Assembly: GCA_947652605.1 (NCBI GenBank)
Contig: OX393578.1
Location: 41,669,470 to 41,733,469, forward strand
Direction: 5' to 3'
DNA: 64,000 bases
Source: Elmis aenea
Taxonomy: Eukaryota; Arthropoda; Insecta; Coleoptera; Elmidae
Every line of letters begins with the position of its first letter. Within the stretch, counting starts at the first letter, position 1. Positions 24,312-34,386 of the stretch are shown here, piece by piece. The translations under genes and the position numbers were made by a program. The notes beneath the pieces were generated by a model. The model worked only from the letters and a program-made list of their open reading frames with translations, searched no databases and was not told where the DNA came from.

Positions 24312-24605
24312 GTTGTCCTTGCTTTAGTATTAATGGCAATGGTAATGAAAACATCAGCTGTGCCCGTATTCGACATAGGAAGGTTGCTTGGTGCGTTTGG
24401 TGGTAATCGCGGTTATGGAGGATACGGTGGCTATGGCGGTTATGGTGGATATGGACACGGATACGATCATGACGACGACGATCATCACGACCATGATGAC
24501 CATGATGACCATGATGATCATGATGATGATCACCATCATGGTGGCTCTGATCATTACTATGACAGGCCGCACTATCACCATTATGGACACACCCATTATT
24601 ATTAA
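24312..24605 (+). CDS. Gene D exon 2: Gly/His/Asp-rich secreted protein, start missing
   Basis: Exon 2 opens directly after a good acceptor and codes VVLALVLMAMVMKTSA, the second half of a signal peptide equivalent to genes C and E. A mature chain of about 81 residues follows: VPVFDIGRLLGAFGGNRG, a GGYGGYGG block, a central block of alternating His and Asp (about 30 residues), then a tail ending PHYHHYGHTHYY. That tail is identical over 12 residues to the end of gene E. Stop TAA is at 24603-24605; a poly(A) signal is at 24739-24744. The frame is fully open with no damage, yet the normal exon 1 has lost its ATG. The Met at 24333 would give a truncated, poor signal peptide. Either recently inactivated or served by an unseen first exon. 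Confidence 0.65.
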   Translation, partial: VVLALVLMAMVMKTSAVPVFDIGRLLGAFGGNRGYGGYGGYGGYGGYGHGYDHDDDDHHDHDDHDDHDDHDDDHHHGGSDHYYDRPHYHHYGHTHYY

Positions 24606-24744
24606 ACAATTGTGACAGTTAAGCCATCTTAGCCAAATTTTATAAGATGATACGGCGATCCTACCTCAAGTATTTTTTTTATGTGTATTTATTACTAATT
24701 TCATAATTGTGGCTAATAACTTGTATTTTTGTAAATATAATAAA

Positions 24745-26440
24745 CGTCTTTCATTTTTGTTTTGCTATTTATGGACTATTAACAGTATTTTTAAAAGCAT
24801 ACGATTCTTAAAAAACTAAGTTGAAAGCAAATAATCACAAAATTTTAAGCAATATAACTGAACTCCATTAAAATTGTTTAATTTCAAAATGAGGAAGTAA
24901 CTTACAATTACAAGTGTTGGTTTAAAAAAATAATAGAAGATCTATTACGCACTTTAAATTCAAGTTTAGAAAAGAAATCTAAAAATTAAAGTTTTTCTTA
25001 CCGACTTTTTAATAGTTTTTAGCAAAACTATAAATAAAAAAGTTTTCAAAATCAAAATTTTTACAGGATTTTTTTATTAATTTTTTCAAACTTTTGTTTT
25101 TCCAGGCACATGTGTAAATTTATGTGAAACTATAGTTATAAATGAGTAAATTGAGACAAACTAATTGAAGTTATCTTATTAAAAAGTATAAATATCTGAA
25201 CGATGGGTAACGTAGCTTATCTTTTTTTCATGTAAAAAAATAAAATAAGTAACTCTGCTTTATCTTAACAAAGGTATGTTATTTTCTGAAATAACAGCTA
25301 AAAATTAAAAAATGGATCTGCTAGAAATTAATAACCTACCTTATTTTCCAAAAAATATAAAGCTTCCTTCTGTATAACATCTTATTTAATTTCATAAAAT
25401 ATTTGTTGTTAATCCAAGGAGTCACTCATACACAAAAGATGATTTTTAGCACTAGTAATATAATGTATATTGAAAGATATAATTAACCAACATAGTGCCA
25501 CAACGAAACACGGCTGTCTGGATTTTAAGAATATTTATTGTGATTTATTAAGCGAGATATTACAAAGTATTTGACATATGACGAACGTCTAGCAAATTTC
25601 TTAAAATTAATTTTGTTTAAGAATGTTACTTTTATTGTTTAATGTCTTAATATCTTCTAACTGACCTTACAGTACCAAAAATGTTGTATTTGTCATTTTA
25701 ACAAAAAAAAAGAACGATTTATCTTCCTTCACAAATTAATAGAAAATAATTTCTAATCTATTTACCTATATTCAAAATTAAAGTTAGTAGGCAGGGAAAA
25801 TCAATATTAGCACTACCATATAATGTAGTTCTTTACCTCATTTAAAGTTTAATTGTCGAACTCAAGTTGGTTAAGACTTAGTTCATATATATTTCTTAAA
25901 ATAGTGGAAGTAAAGAAAAAATTAAGTTAACTCGAGATATTATGCTCCATCACTATAATTCATCTTCTCATACTGCAGCTTCATCTTCTTAAAAAAAAAA
26001 ATTAATATAATAGACCATCCACCGTACTCCCTTAACTTGGTAATTTGCGAATTTCGTTGTTTTTTAGAAATTGGAGCAGAAGAAATGATAATATTGTAAT
26101 TGTTCCGAAAGAAGATTGGTTGGAACCTTTAAAGAAGAGTAAGAATGGGGGAGTGTATTTGACTTAAAAGAATCACTTTGAAGCTTTGAACATACGAGGA
26201 CGTATTCTTATGAAACTTACCTAGCGATAAAAATTAAAGGTAAAAAAGAAAATTGTTCCTTTGTTAAAATATGTGACATTTTGAACATGAAGAGAAAAGC
26301 TTCGTCAAGATATATTGAGTCTGAAGAGTTCTCTACTATTTTTTCTAAACAAAAATGAGTGAAATAATACTCGAGCAGCGAAGTAATAAATTTTTTCACA
26401 GAAGAGGTCAATGGGCCCAAATGTATTCATCAAAGAATAA
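24745..26440. other. AT-rich intergenic DNA
   Basis: No gene was recognised. From about 26050 a faint coding-like stretch (GAAATTGGAGCAGAAGAAATG and onward) may be the eroded 5' part of the mariner-type pseudogene that follows, but it cannot be read with confidence. Confidence 0.4.
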
Positions 26441-26459
26441 CCGACGTGTGACAAGATGA

Positions 26460-27230
26460 ATCCCAATCTATATTCCAATACAATTTTGGTCTTAGCAGCT
26501 TCGCTGGGGTCGGGACTTTAAACTGGATAATCCAAATTAAAAGAGACCAGTTAAGGCAAGAACATCTTTCATTGCCAGGAAAACTTGGGTATCCGAAACA
26601 CCTGTTTGGAAGGTTTTGAACGACGATTAGAGAATGAAGCGTGTTTGCGCGTTGGATTCTGGGGCTCGTTACGCCCGAGCAAAAACTTATCAGGACAGAA
26701 ATATCCCAAGAAGAGTTTATCGCTTGACAGTCTGATAAGAGCTTTTTTTCACGAATTGTTGAAGGCAATGAGACTTGAGAGTATCACGGGCATCGTCTTA
26801 CCAAACAAGAATCTATGCAGTGGGTTCACAAAGGTTTGCTTCTCCCAATACATGGAAAAAGTCGCTACGATCAATGGAGAGGTCCATCTGAAGACGATTC
26901 GAAGTTTAAAAGGAGCGATAAAATTGAAACGGCCTTCATTGTGGCGGCAAAAAAAATCTGCTTCTGCACGACAGTGCAGGCTGTAATTCAAGAATGTGGA
27001 TTGACTTAGCTGTGTCACCCATCTGACAGCTCTATTTTAGCACCCTGCGACATCTTTTTGTGCAGAAATCTAAAACAAATCTTAGGATCAAAAAATTTAC
27101 CGACAATAATGAGCTTAAGACAGTTCCTGATGTCCATTTTGTAAAATTCCCAAAAGTTTTTTTTTTTTTTAGAATGCGGCAACTCTAGAAACATTTATAA
27201 GTATTGAAGAAAGTCATATAGAAATGTAAT
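26460..27230 (+). pseudogene. Degenerate Tc1/mariner-type transposase
   Basis: Base composition is less AT-rich than its surroundings. Near 26955-26975 one frame reads LLLHDSAG, matching the second catalytic Asp motif (LLHDNA) of mariner transposases. After a frameshift, 26989-27075 reads QECGLT, stop, LCHPSDSSILAPCDIFLCR, matching the HPPYSPDLAP(S/C)D-F-LF region with the third catalytic Asp. The spacing between these two Asp codons is about 26 codons, shorter than the usual 34, so bases have been lost. Continuing text resembles IPKSFF. Frames are broken several times; it is a fossil. The upstream part is too eroded to assign to domains. Confidence 0.65.
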
Positions 27231-27362
27231 TTTCTTGTTGGTTCTCCAATTTGCTTTCTTTTATGACTTATGTAGATTACATAAAGTATTAAAAATAATT
27301 ATCCCCAACAAATTCGGATTGACTCTCGTACACATATTTGTATTTTATTAGTTTTGGTAGTA

Positions 27363-29270
27363 TAGGGTGGTCCAAATTTGAAGGGATTACATGGATATTT
27401 TGCTTAATAGTCAAGATAGAGAAAGGTAAAATTACCAAATATCTATAGTTTTTGGGAACCGTTTTCAAAAATATTCTATCATTACCGGTTTTTGAGTTAT
27501 TGCAAAAAAACAGTTTTTTGTCATATTTATAATGTGTCATATCGCCGTTATTGTTGTAAATATCAAAAACGTTTGTGTAGATTAATTTTAGATATTTTTA
27601 TGTTAAAGTCGATTAAACAAAAACATTTTTTTTGCTCGTTCTTAAAAAGTTCTGACACATAATTACCTTTTTTTAAATGGAAGTTATAGTTAGCTATGGC
27701 CTATTAAAGTTTCTTATTTTTTCCTTATTCCAAAGATAAAAGGGTTGATGTATTTATTTTCAATAATACGCAAGTTACAAAGGTTTTTTAGTATTTTTGT
27801 AAAAGAAAAATATGGGTAGTTTTAAAAAACCTCATGTGGTACAAGTTACTAAGGTTTTTTGATTTATGATTAGATAAACATTATAATTATTTGAACATAA
27901 GGTAAACAACAATACACTACAAGCTGCTAATTCTGACTATATTGTTGTTATTTTATGTACAAATATTTATAATGTTTATCGCAACAACAAATTAAAAAAC
28001 CTTCGTAACCCGTACCGCATGAGTTTTAAAAGATTTTATAGTTTGTTTTTTTCTTTTTAATTTAAAGCTTACTAATTTTTCTTTAAAAAAATTAATAAAA
28101 TAAAAGACCTTCTTAACGTGCGTATTTAAAACCAGTACATCAACCCTTATACAGGGTGCACCACGACCCTGAGATTCTTTGATAGCTCCTTTATTAATGA
28201 AAATATAAAAAAATGTTTAATACAAATATTGTGCGAACCTATTTTCTACATAACCTAAAATTATTTTCAAATATACAGTGTGTTTCGTTTGACCGGCACA
28301 TATAAAAATTTAATTTTTTTAAATAGAACACCCTGTATATTTTTACATTTTTGGATTCCTCTTAAAATTTACTTTAAAAAATGTAAAAAATTATATGGGT
28401 CTTAAGTCAACCGTTTTCGTAAAATTTACATTTTTGTGAAAATTTTGAGCGATACAGCACTTTCAATTTTTTTTACATTAAAGTTATTTAAAAAAGCGGT
28501 AAAATTTCATTTAAAATTTAGATTGACAATAGATTAATTAACACTTTGCGCTAGCTACATTTTAAAAATATTATACAGGGTGTTTTTTACGCTTGGTCAA
28601 ACTTGTGAAACTTTAAACATCGAAAGCTCGATTTTCTTAAATACAACACCCTGTATATTTTTACATTTTCTTGTAGAGAATTTAATTGTCTTTCGAAATT
28701 ACTAAGCATATCCTATACCTAAAGTTAATATTTTTTGAGCTATCTCGATTTTTATTAGTATTACTAAGGCAATTAAAATATTTTAAAGTCGGCCATAGAC
28801 GTAAGTCGTAATTTTTCAAAGAATTTTTAAACAAAAGAATAAAAAGAGCTCCAACTTTAATTTTAGTCCAATAATGTACCCCTTTTTCCCGAAATTTATC
28901 GTATAAATTGTTTAAAATTATATCCTTGTTCATGTTCTACGCACAGCCGTAGATGTTGTCTCAAAGACTATATCTTTCATTTAAAAAAAGGTAAGTTTGT
29001 GTCATAACTTTTTAAGGCGAGCGTAATTTTTTTTCATTATTTATAATCGAATTTAACATAAAAATATTCTTCATACATTTTAAACAATAACACACATCAT
29101 AAAATTACAAAAAAATAACACTTTTTTCCAATAACTCTTAAACCGGAAATCATAGAATAATTTTGAAAACGGTTCTGAGTTTGTCTCACATTTTTGGTAA
29201 TTTTACCGTTTCTCTATCTTGAATATTAAGCGAGATACCCATGTAATCCCATCGAATTTGGATCACCCTG
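27363..29270. mobile_element. 1.9-kb foldback element, CAGGGTG family, with internal nesting
   Basis: The left end TAGGGTGGTCCAAATTTGAA and the right end (reverse complement CAGGGTGATCCAAATTCGAT) pair through GATTACATGG, CAAGATAGAG and TTACCGGTTT over about 250 bp, with TA on both sides. The interior contains another inverted pair, AAGGGTTGATGTA at about 27739 and TACATCAACCCTT at about 28137. It also contains several further CAGGGTG/CACCCTG phrases (near 28150, 28330, 28575, 28650). It is therefore a composite of nested elements. No intact coding sequence. Confidence 0.75.
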
Positions 29271-29272
29271 TA

Positions 29273-29940
29273 CAGTTTGTTTCTGTTGTGGAGTAATAAT
29301 AAAATACACCTTTAATTATTTTTTTTAACCCAATGACACATCAGAGGACGTTAAACCATTTTTTAAATTATTAAAGAACATTTTAAAAGTAAGCTCTTGT
29401 GGAAGCAATCAAAATGCGATTAATGTTGATGAGTTTTTTTTTTTAAATGGGGTACAATAAAGATGATTACATAAAGATATACTCGAAGTAAAATAATGTC
29501 AAGATATCGTTTGTTAAACAATTTTTAATGAAATGCAAATCGACTTATTCCAATAGGATATAATAATACATGTTGGAGCACTTTTTATATTTCGTTAACT
29601 TTTTTTATAAATAATAGTAACAGTTCATAACGTTTCAAGTGCGATGTAGTAAAACACGATTAAGCATTGTCGCGTGTTATTAAACTGTTTGTAAGAGACA
29701 GCAAAAAAATGTACATTGTTTATCTGCGTCTGCAGAATAATTACACTAAAGACTAACAATTACCATATTTGTACTTTAAATCATGAATTACAGAAATTTC
29801 CCTGCACGGCGGAAAAGCTTATTTTTATTGTTGACTATTAGTCATTCTAATTTGTTTATAATCTACAATTTTTATTATTCGCTGTTTTTGAAAGTTGTTT
29901 GCGTCACAATTTTTTTATTATGTCTTCTCGAAGTAAATAT
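29273..29940. other. Upstream flank of gene E
   Basis: From about 29630 this matches the upstream flank of gene D (see 19286-20100). A 77-codon open frame at 29783-30016 runs across the promoter and is a chance frame. Confidence 0.5.
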
Positions 29941-30095
29941 GGTAACCTTCAGAAGCTTCATTCTTGATTTACTACTTTATAGGTCCGGGCCAAACACACC
30001 CGCGTATATATATTAGACCGGGAAAAATCTAATTAGTTACACAATCTTCACGACAAAACGAAGAACTCGAACATAATATAATAGTTACTTCAACA
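29941..30095 (+). promoter_or_regulatory. Promoter of gene E
   Basis: TAACCTTCAGAAGCTTCATTC is split across the conserved TAACCTT and TTCATTCTTGAT phrases (29943-29968). A diverged GTCCGGGCCAAAC stands where other genes have GGGGYAGG. The TATA box TATATATA (30005-30012) is 91 bp before the ATG. The phrase CAAACACACCCGCG matches gene D's CATACACACCCGTG just before the TATA box. Confidence 0.7.
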
Positions 30096-30640
30096 TGTTC
30101 AGCACAAAGGTATGTAAAGTTGATTCTTTTTATAATTTGAAAGATTTTTCGTAATATTTTGCGTTTGTACTTCAAAAAAACATTATTACTAACACCTAAA
30201 GTAAATAATCAGCTAATTTTAACAAGTTGTTCTTGCAAATTGATATGACAGCTAGAGTTTTTACGTATTTATGTAGATATGTACGATATCTAGAGTTAGG
30301 ATTCGGAGATTTGTTTATTGATTATACTTTATAGAAGTACATATTAAGCAGTATTTTTTTATTTTTTTAAATTAAAACAGAATAATCGATTGCAATATAT
30401 TTATAGGTTTATATTTTTTTTTAGGTTCTTATTTTCTTAGTCCTTATGGTTGTGGCAGTATCTACCGCACCTGATTGGGGTCATGGAGGGTATGGTGGCG
30501 GATATGGAGGTTATGGTGGTGGATACGGCGGCGGTTATGGTGGACATGGTGGATATGGCGGAGGTCATTACCATGGTGGCTATGATCATCAACACGAGGC
30601 ACCCCATTATCACCACTACGGACACACTCATTATTATTAA
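30096..30640 (+). CDS. Gene E: Gly/Tyr/His-rich secreted protein (2 exons)
   Basis: Exon 1 (30096-30110) codes MFSTK and ends at gtatgt; the intron is 30111-30424 (314 bp, phase 0, acceptor tttttag); exon 2 is 30425-30640 with stop TAA at 30638-30640. The 76-residue product has a signal peptide of about 19-20 residues (VLIFLVLMVVAV core). The mature chain begins APDWGHGG and carries GGYGGGYGG repeats, then HYHGGYDHQHEAPHYHHYG and HTHYY. The poly(A) signal is at 30773-30778. Promoter, 3' UTR phrases (CGATCCTACCT / TGATCCTACCT) and C-terminus make it the closest paralogue of gene D. It lacks D's long His/Asp block, so that block was gained in D or lost in E. Confidence 0.87.
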
Positions 30641-30778
30641 ACCGTGAAAGCATCGCAGCCGTTTCAGCCATTTAGCCATAAATTACAGTCTACTATTATT
30701 GTATGGTGCCGTGATCCTACCTATTTTTTATGTTAATTTAAAAAAACCTATGCTCATCTGTACATTTATAAAAATAAA

Positions 30779-31120
30779 TTTTTTTTTTAAATTTGTTTTT
30801 GTATTGTCTATTACCTACCAGATTTATTTGTGTAAAAAATCATAGTACTTGTAAAATCACAAGTTTGCATAACTAAATAATTTGTTAAAAACTATTAACG
30901 CTTATCAGTAGCATATCAATAAATATACATAAAAGTGAGCGCTGTGACATAAAAATGCAGTTGCAATTTAATTTACATAAGCTTGCAATAAATAATTAAG
31001 ATTTAGTGCTAAAATCGTGATCATTGAGAAAAACTTGCGGTGATACTAATTTGTAATATACAAGAGAGAAAACTAACTTGTTAAACTAAACTTCATTTAA
31101 TTTTCAATGTGTGGCAAGTA
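30779..31120. other. AT-rich intergenic DNA downstream of gene E
   Basis: Nothing was recognised. Confidence 0.45.
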
Positions 31121-31448
31121 TACAGGATGTCCCAGATAACATTTCCAGCATGGGGATCTCGCTTATTATAAGAGATACAGGTTTGCTTAAATTAGACGAA
31201 TTATTTCTAAGTATAAGATGAGCTACTATAAATTTTAAAAGTACAAAATGCCTCGTACTTCAGATGTTATAGCAAAAAATATGAAAATGTAGTTTTTTTT
31301 TCTCTCATAACTTTTTTGTTTTATTCATTAGATCCATTTTATTAGTACTTTTTCGAGGTACCTTTTAATGGAGAATGCAACTGTTATTTTGGATTTTTTT
31401 TATTACTTACTATTTTTGAGATGTTAGCCCGAGCTTCATTTATTCTTA

Positions 31449-31745
31449 TAATAATAATATTAATAATAATACACCCGTTATTCCCTTTTGGGACATAAGG
31501 TATCGGTGTAATCCTTCCATTTATTTTTGTCTCTGCTATGTGGTCCAGTTTTACGATTTTCTGTTCTGTCTCACTCTCTACCGTCCTCCTCCATGTGTTT
31601 TTCGGGTGCCCTCACTTCTGCGACCTTTCGGGTTCCATTTCAGCACTCTTCTGCAAACCTCTTTCCCACTCTTACGCAGTGTGTGCCCCAACCATAAATA
31701 TTTCCTTCTTTTTATGTCAGTATTGACGTCGATTTGCATTGTTCT
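31449..31745 (-). mobile_element. 5'-truncated RTE-type LINE 3' end
   Basis: Read on the minus strand, about 31700 down to 31590 codes LWLGHTLRKSGKEVCRRVL, then KWNPKGRRSEGTRKTHGGGR and a stop. This is the typical C-terminal end of RTE-clade retrotransposon polyproteins (WLGHVLR...W.P.GKR..GRP..TWRR). It ends in an (ATT/AAT)n tail (31449-31472), typical of RTE. ATTCTTA occurs at the tail side (31442-31448) and again at 33491-33497, consistent with its target duplication, later separated by the MITE and foldback insertions. Confidence 0.75.
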
Positions 31746-31769
31746 TTTTTATATATATATATTTATATA

Positions 31770-31918
31770 GGTTAAATAAACGATAAAAGTTTCTGGTTTT
31801 TAAACAGGTTTTATTAGTTGCAAATTTATTTAAAAAGATCCTAAAAGAATCTTTTTAAATAAATTTGCAACTAATAAAACCTGTTTAAAAACCAGAAACT
31901 TTTATCGTTTATTTAACC
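31770..31918. mobile_element. 149-bp MITE forming a perfect 71-bp hairpin
   Basis: Counting one flanking TA base on each side, arms 31769-31839 and 31849-31919 are exact reverse complements over 71 bp with a 9-base loop (CCTAAAAGA). The element proper begins GGTTAAATAAACG and ends CGTTTATTTAACC between TA repeats. A transcript through it would fold into a near-ideal long hairpin, a possible small-RNA precursor. Confidence 0.9.
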
Positions 31919-31970
31919 TATCATCAAAAACAGGAGAAACCAACTATATCTATATATATATATATATATA

Positions 31971-33481
31971 CAGGGTGTCCCAGATTACATTTCCAGCATG
32001 GGGATCTCGCTTATTATAAGAGATACAGGTTTGTTTAAATTAGATGAATTATTCCTTGGTATGAGAGGAGCAACAATCAATTTTTAAAAGTACAAAATTC
32101 CTCGTGCTTCAGATGTTATAGCAAAAAATATGAAAATGTCCAATTTCTTTTTTCTCTCATAACTTTTTTGTCTTCATCATTGGAACAATTTTATTTGTAC
32201 TTTCTTAAGGCACTTTTTAATGGAGAATATAACTGTTATTTTAGATTATTTTTAACACTTACCATTCTCGAGATATTACCCCTAACTTCATTTTTTCTTA
32301 TAGGCCGCGAAGTTGGCTATGGAATAATTGAATGTGCTTTTTTTTCCTCTTTAAAATGAGATATTACTTGCTACATTTATTTTTATAAGTAAGTCACAAA
32401 ATCAAGAAAAATCGTATTTTACCCAACACTTATCAAGTTATCTATGAAAATAAAAACAAAAAACAACTAATTAAATGTCAAATGACAGTTACCGTTTGTC
32501 TGCGCTATCATTTATTAGAATTTCACATTATTGTTGTGTAATTCGATAGTCTTTGTAGTAATTGTTATAATGATGGCAACATTTAAAAATAGCGATTAAT
32601 TTGACATGTTGAGATGCTACATTCTTTGCCATAAAAACTGTGAAGAAGTTAAGCGAATATAATTAGAGCTATATCCTGAGAAAAGGCAACGAAGGATGCG
32701 TAATTACAAAAATTTGGAAATAAATTTAAAAGCATATGGTTTTTTCGACAAACCAACCAAAAATCCAAAACAAATCAATAATTAATTAGAATTATTTATT
32801 TTACACACTTTCTATTATAAATAATGTGGCATTTCAACATATAAAATTTTTAATTAGTTGTAAATGTGCCCATAATTATATGATAACAAATTTGCTAAAA
32901 AGACTATCGAATTACACAACAATACTATAAAATTCTAATAAATGATACCGCAGACAAATGGTAACTGTCATTTGACACATAATTAGTAGTTTTTTGTTTT
33001 TATTATTATAGATAGCTTGATAAGTGATAGGTAAAATACGATTTTTCTTGATTTTGTGACTTATTTATAAAAATAAACGTAGCAAGTAATATCTCATTTT
33101 AAAGAGAAAAAAAAGCACGTTCAACTATTCCATAGCCAACTTTGCGGCCCATAAGAAAAAATGAAGTTAGGGGTAATATCTCGAAAATGGCAGTTGTTAA
33201 AAATAATCTAAAATAACAGTCAAAGTCTCCATTAAAAAGTGCCTTAAGAAAGTACAAATAAAATTGTTTTAATGATTAAGACAAAAAAGTTATGAGAGAA
33301 AAAAGAAATTGGACAATTTCATATTTTTTGCTATAACATCTGAAGCACGAGGAATTTTGTACTTTTAAAAATTGATTGTTGCTCTTCTCATACCAAGGAA
33401 TAATTCATCTAATTTAAACAAACCTGTATCTCTTATAATAAGCGAGATCCCCATGCTGGAAATGTAATCTGGGACACCCTG
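31971..33481. mobile_element. 1.5-kb complete foldback element, CAGGGTG family
   Basis: The left end CAGGGTGTCCCAGATTACAT and the right end ATGTAATCTGGGACACCCTG are perfect inverted repeats. They are flanked by TA within a (TA)n tract, and the arms pair over roughly 600 bp. The centre (32573-32786) retains the 5' coding end of a transposase. It is a younger copy inserted into the RTE/TA tract that itself split an older copy of the same family. Confidence 0.9.
32573..32786 (+). pseudogene. Transposase N-terminal helix-turn-helix remnant
   Basis: The frame starts MATFKNSD, one stop, then FDMLRCYILCHKNCEEVKRI, stop, LELYPEKRQRRMRNYKNLEI followed by NLKAYGFFDKPTKNPKQ. The pattern (D-M-L-x-x-Y..C..N...A.R.Y...FP.R..P....F..L...L...GS) is the N-terminal DNA-binding HTH (DUF4817-like) of insect IS630/Tc1-mariner-type transposases. 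It is the only coding remnant in this palindromic element, sitting between its arms. This ties the CAGGGTG family to that superfamily. Two stops make it non-functional. Confidence 0.7.
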
Positions 33482-33734
33482 TATATATATATTCTTAATG
33501 GCCACGAAATTGGCTATGGGAAAGTTAAATGTGCTTGTTTCCTTATTTTTATTAATATATTACTTGTCTCCTCTGTTTTTATTAATAAGTGACAAAATCA
33601 AGAAAAATTGTATTTTACCAATCACTTACTACTAACTAAATGTCAAATGACAGTACCTATCAATTGTCTGGGGTGTCAGAATTTTATAGTATCGTGTAAT
33701 TCGATAGTATTTGTAGTAGGTAATTCTTATAGTT

Positions 33735-33960
33735 ATGGCTAAATTTAAAAATAACGATATTTTGACATGTTAAGATGCTACATTCTTTGCCGTAAAAACT
33801 GTAGAAGCTGAGCGATTATACTTAGAGCTGTATCCCGAGACAAGACAAGGAAATGCGCGTAATCACAGAAATTTGGTATAAAGTTTAAAGGAATATGGTT
33901 TCTTCGAAAAACCAACCAAAAATCCAAAACAAATCCATGAAAAATTAGAATCTCCTGTTT
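33735..33960 (+). pseudogene. Second copy of the transposase N-terminal remnant
   Basis: Homologous to 32573-32786. It starts MAKFKNND and, after a frameshift and a stop, reads AERLYLELYPETRQGNARNH, then SLKEYGFFEKPTKNPKQIHE. It lies in the older split foldback copy. The two copies carry different lesions, showing independent decay from a common coding ancestor. Confidence 0.68.
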
Positions 33961-34386
33961 GTACACAGTTTTTATGGCAAAGAGATGCTACATTCTCAAC
34001 TAGTCAAATTTTTCATTAGTTGTAGTAGTAGATGTGCCCATAATTATATGATAACAAATTTGCTACAAAGACTAACGAATTATACAACAGTACTATAAAA
34101 CTCTAATAATAGACGCCGTAGACAAATGGTAACTGTTATTAGACGTTTAATTAGTTTTTTTTTCATCGATAGCTAGATATGTGAAAGGTAAAATACGATT
34201 TTTCTTGTGAGAGAAAAGAGAAATTCAACATTTCCATATTTTTTTATGTAAATCTGTATTACGACGAATTTTAAAAACTGATTGTAGCTCCTCTCACACT
34301 TAAAAAAATTAATCTAATTAAGGAAACCCGTATCTCTTATAATAAGCGAGATCCCCATCCTGGAAATGTTATCTGTATTCCCTATA

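Larger units (their letters stand above)
31123..34384. mobile_element. Older foldback copy, split by later insertions
   Basis: The left arm begins CAGGATGTCCCAGATAACAT at 31123 and is interrupted after ATTCTTA at 31442-31448. It resumes at 33491 with the same ATTCTTA followed by ATGGCCACGAAATTGGCTATG, and ends near 34384 in GGAAATGTTATCTG with an eroded terminus. The intact relative at 31971-33481 has the uninterrupted phrase TTCTTATAGGCCGCGAAGTTGG, which proves the split. It carries a remnant of the N-terminal helix-turn-helix of its transposase (33735-33960). Confidence 0.8.

Noticed and set aside
24333..24605. Met at 24333 as the real start of gene D
   Set aside because: It would leave only MAMVMKTSA before the mature chain, too short for a signal peptide. 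An acceptor lies 21 bp upstream in the same frame, as in the paralogues.
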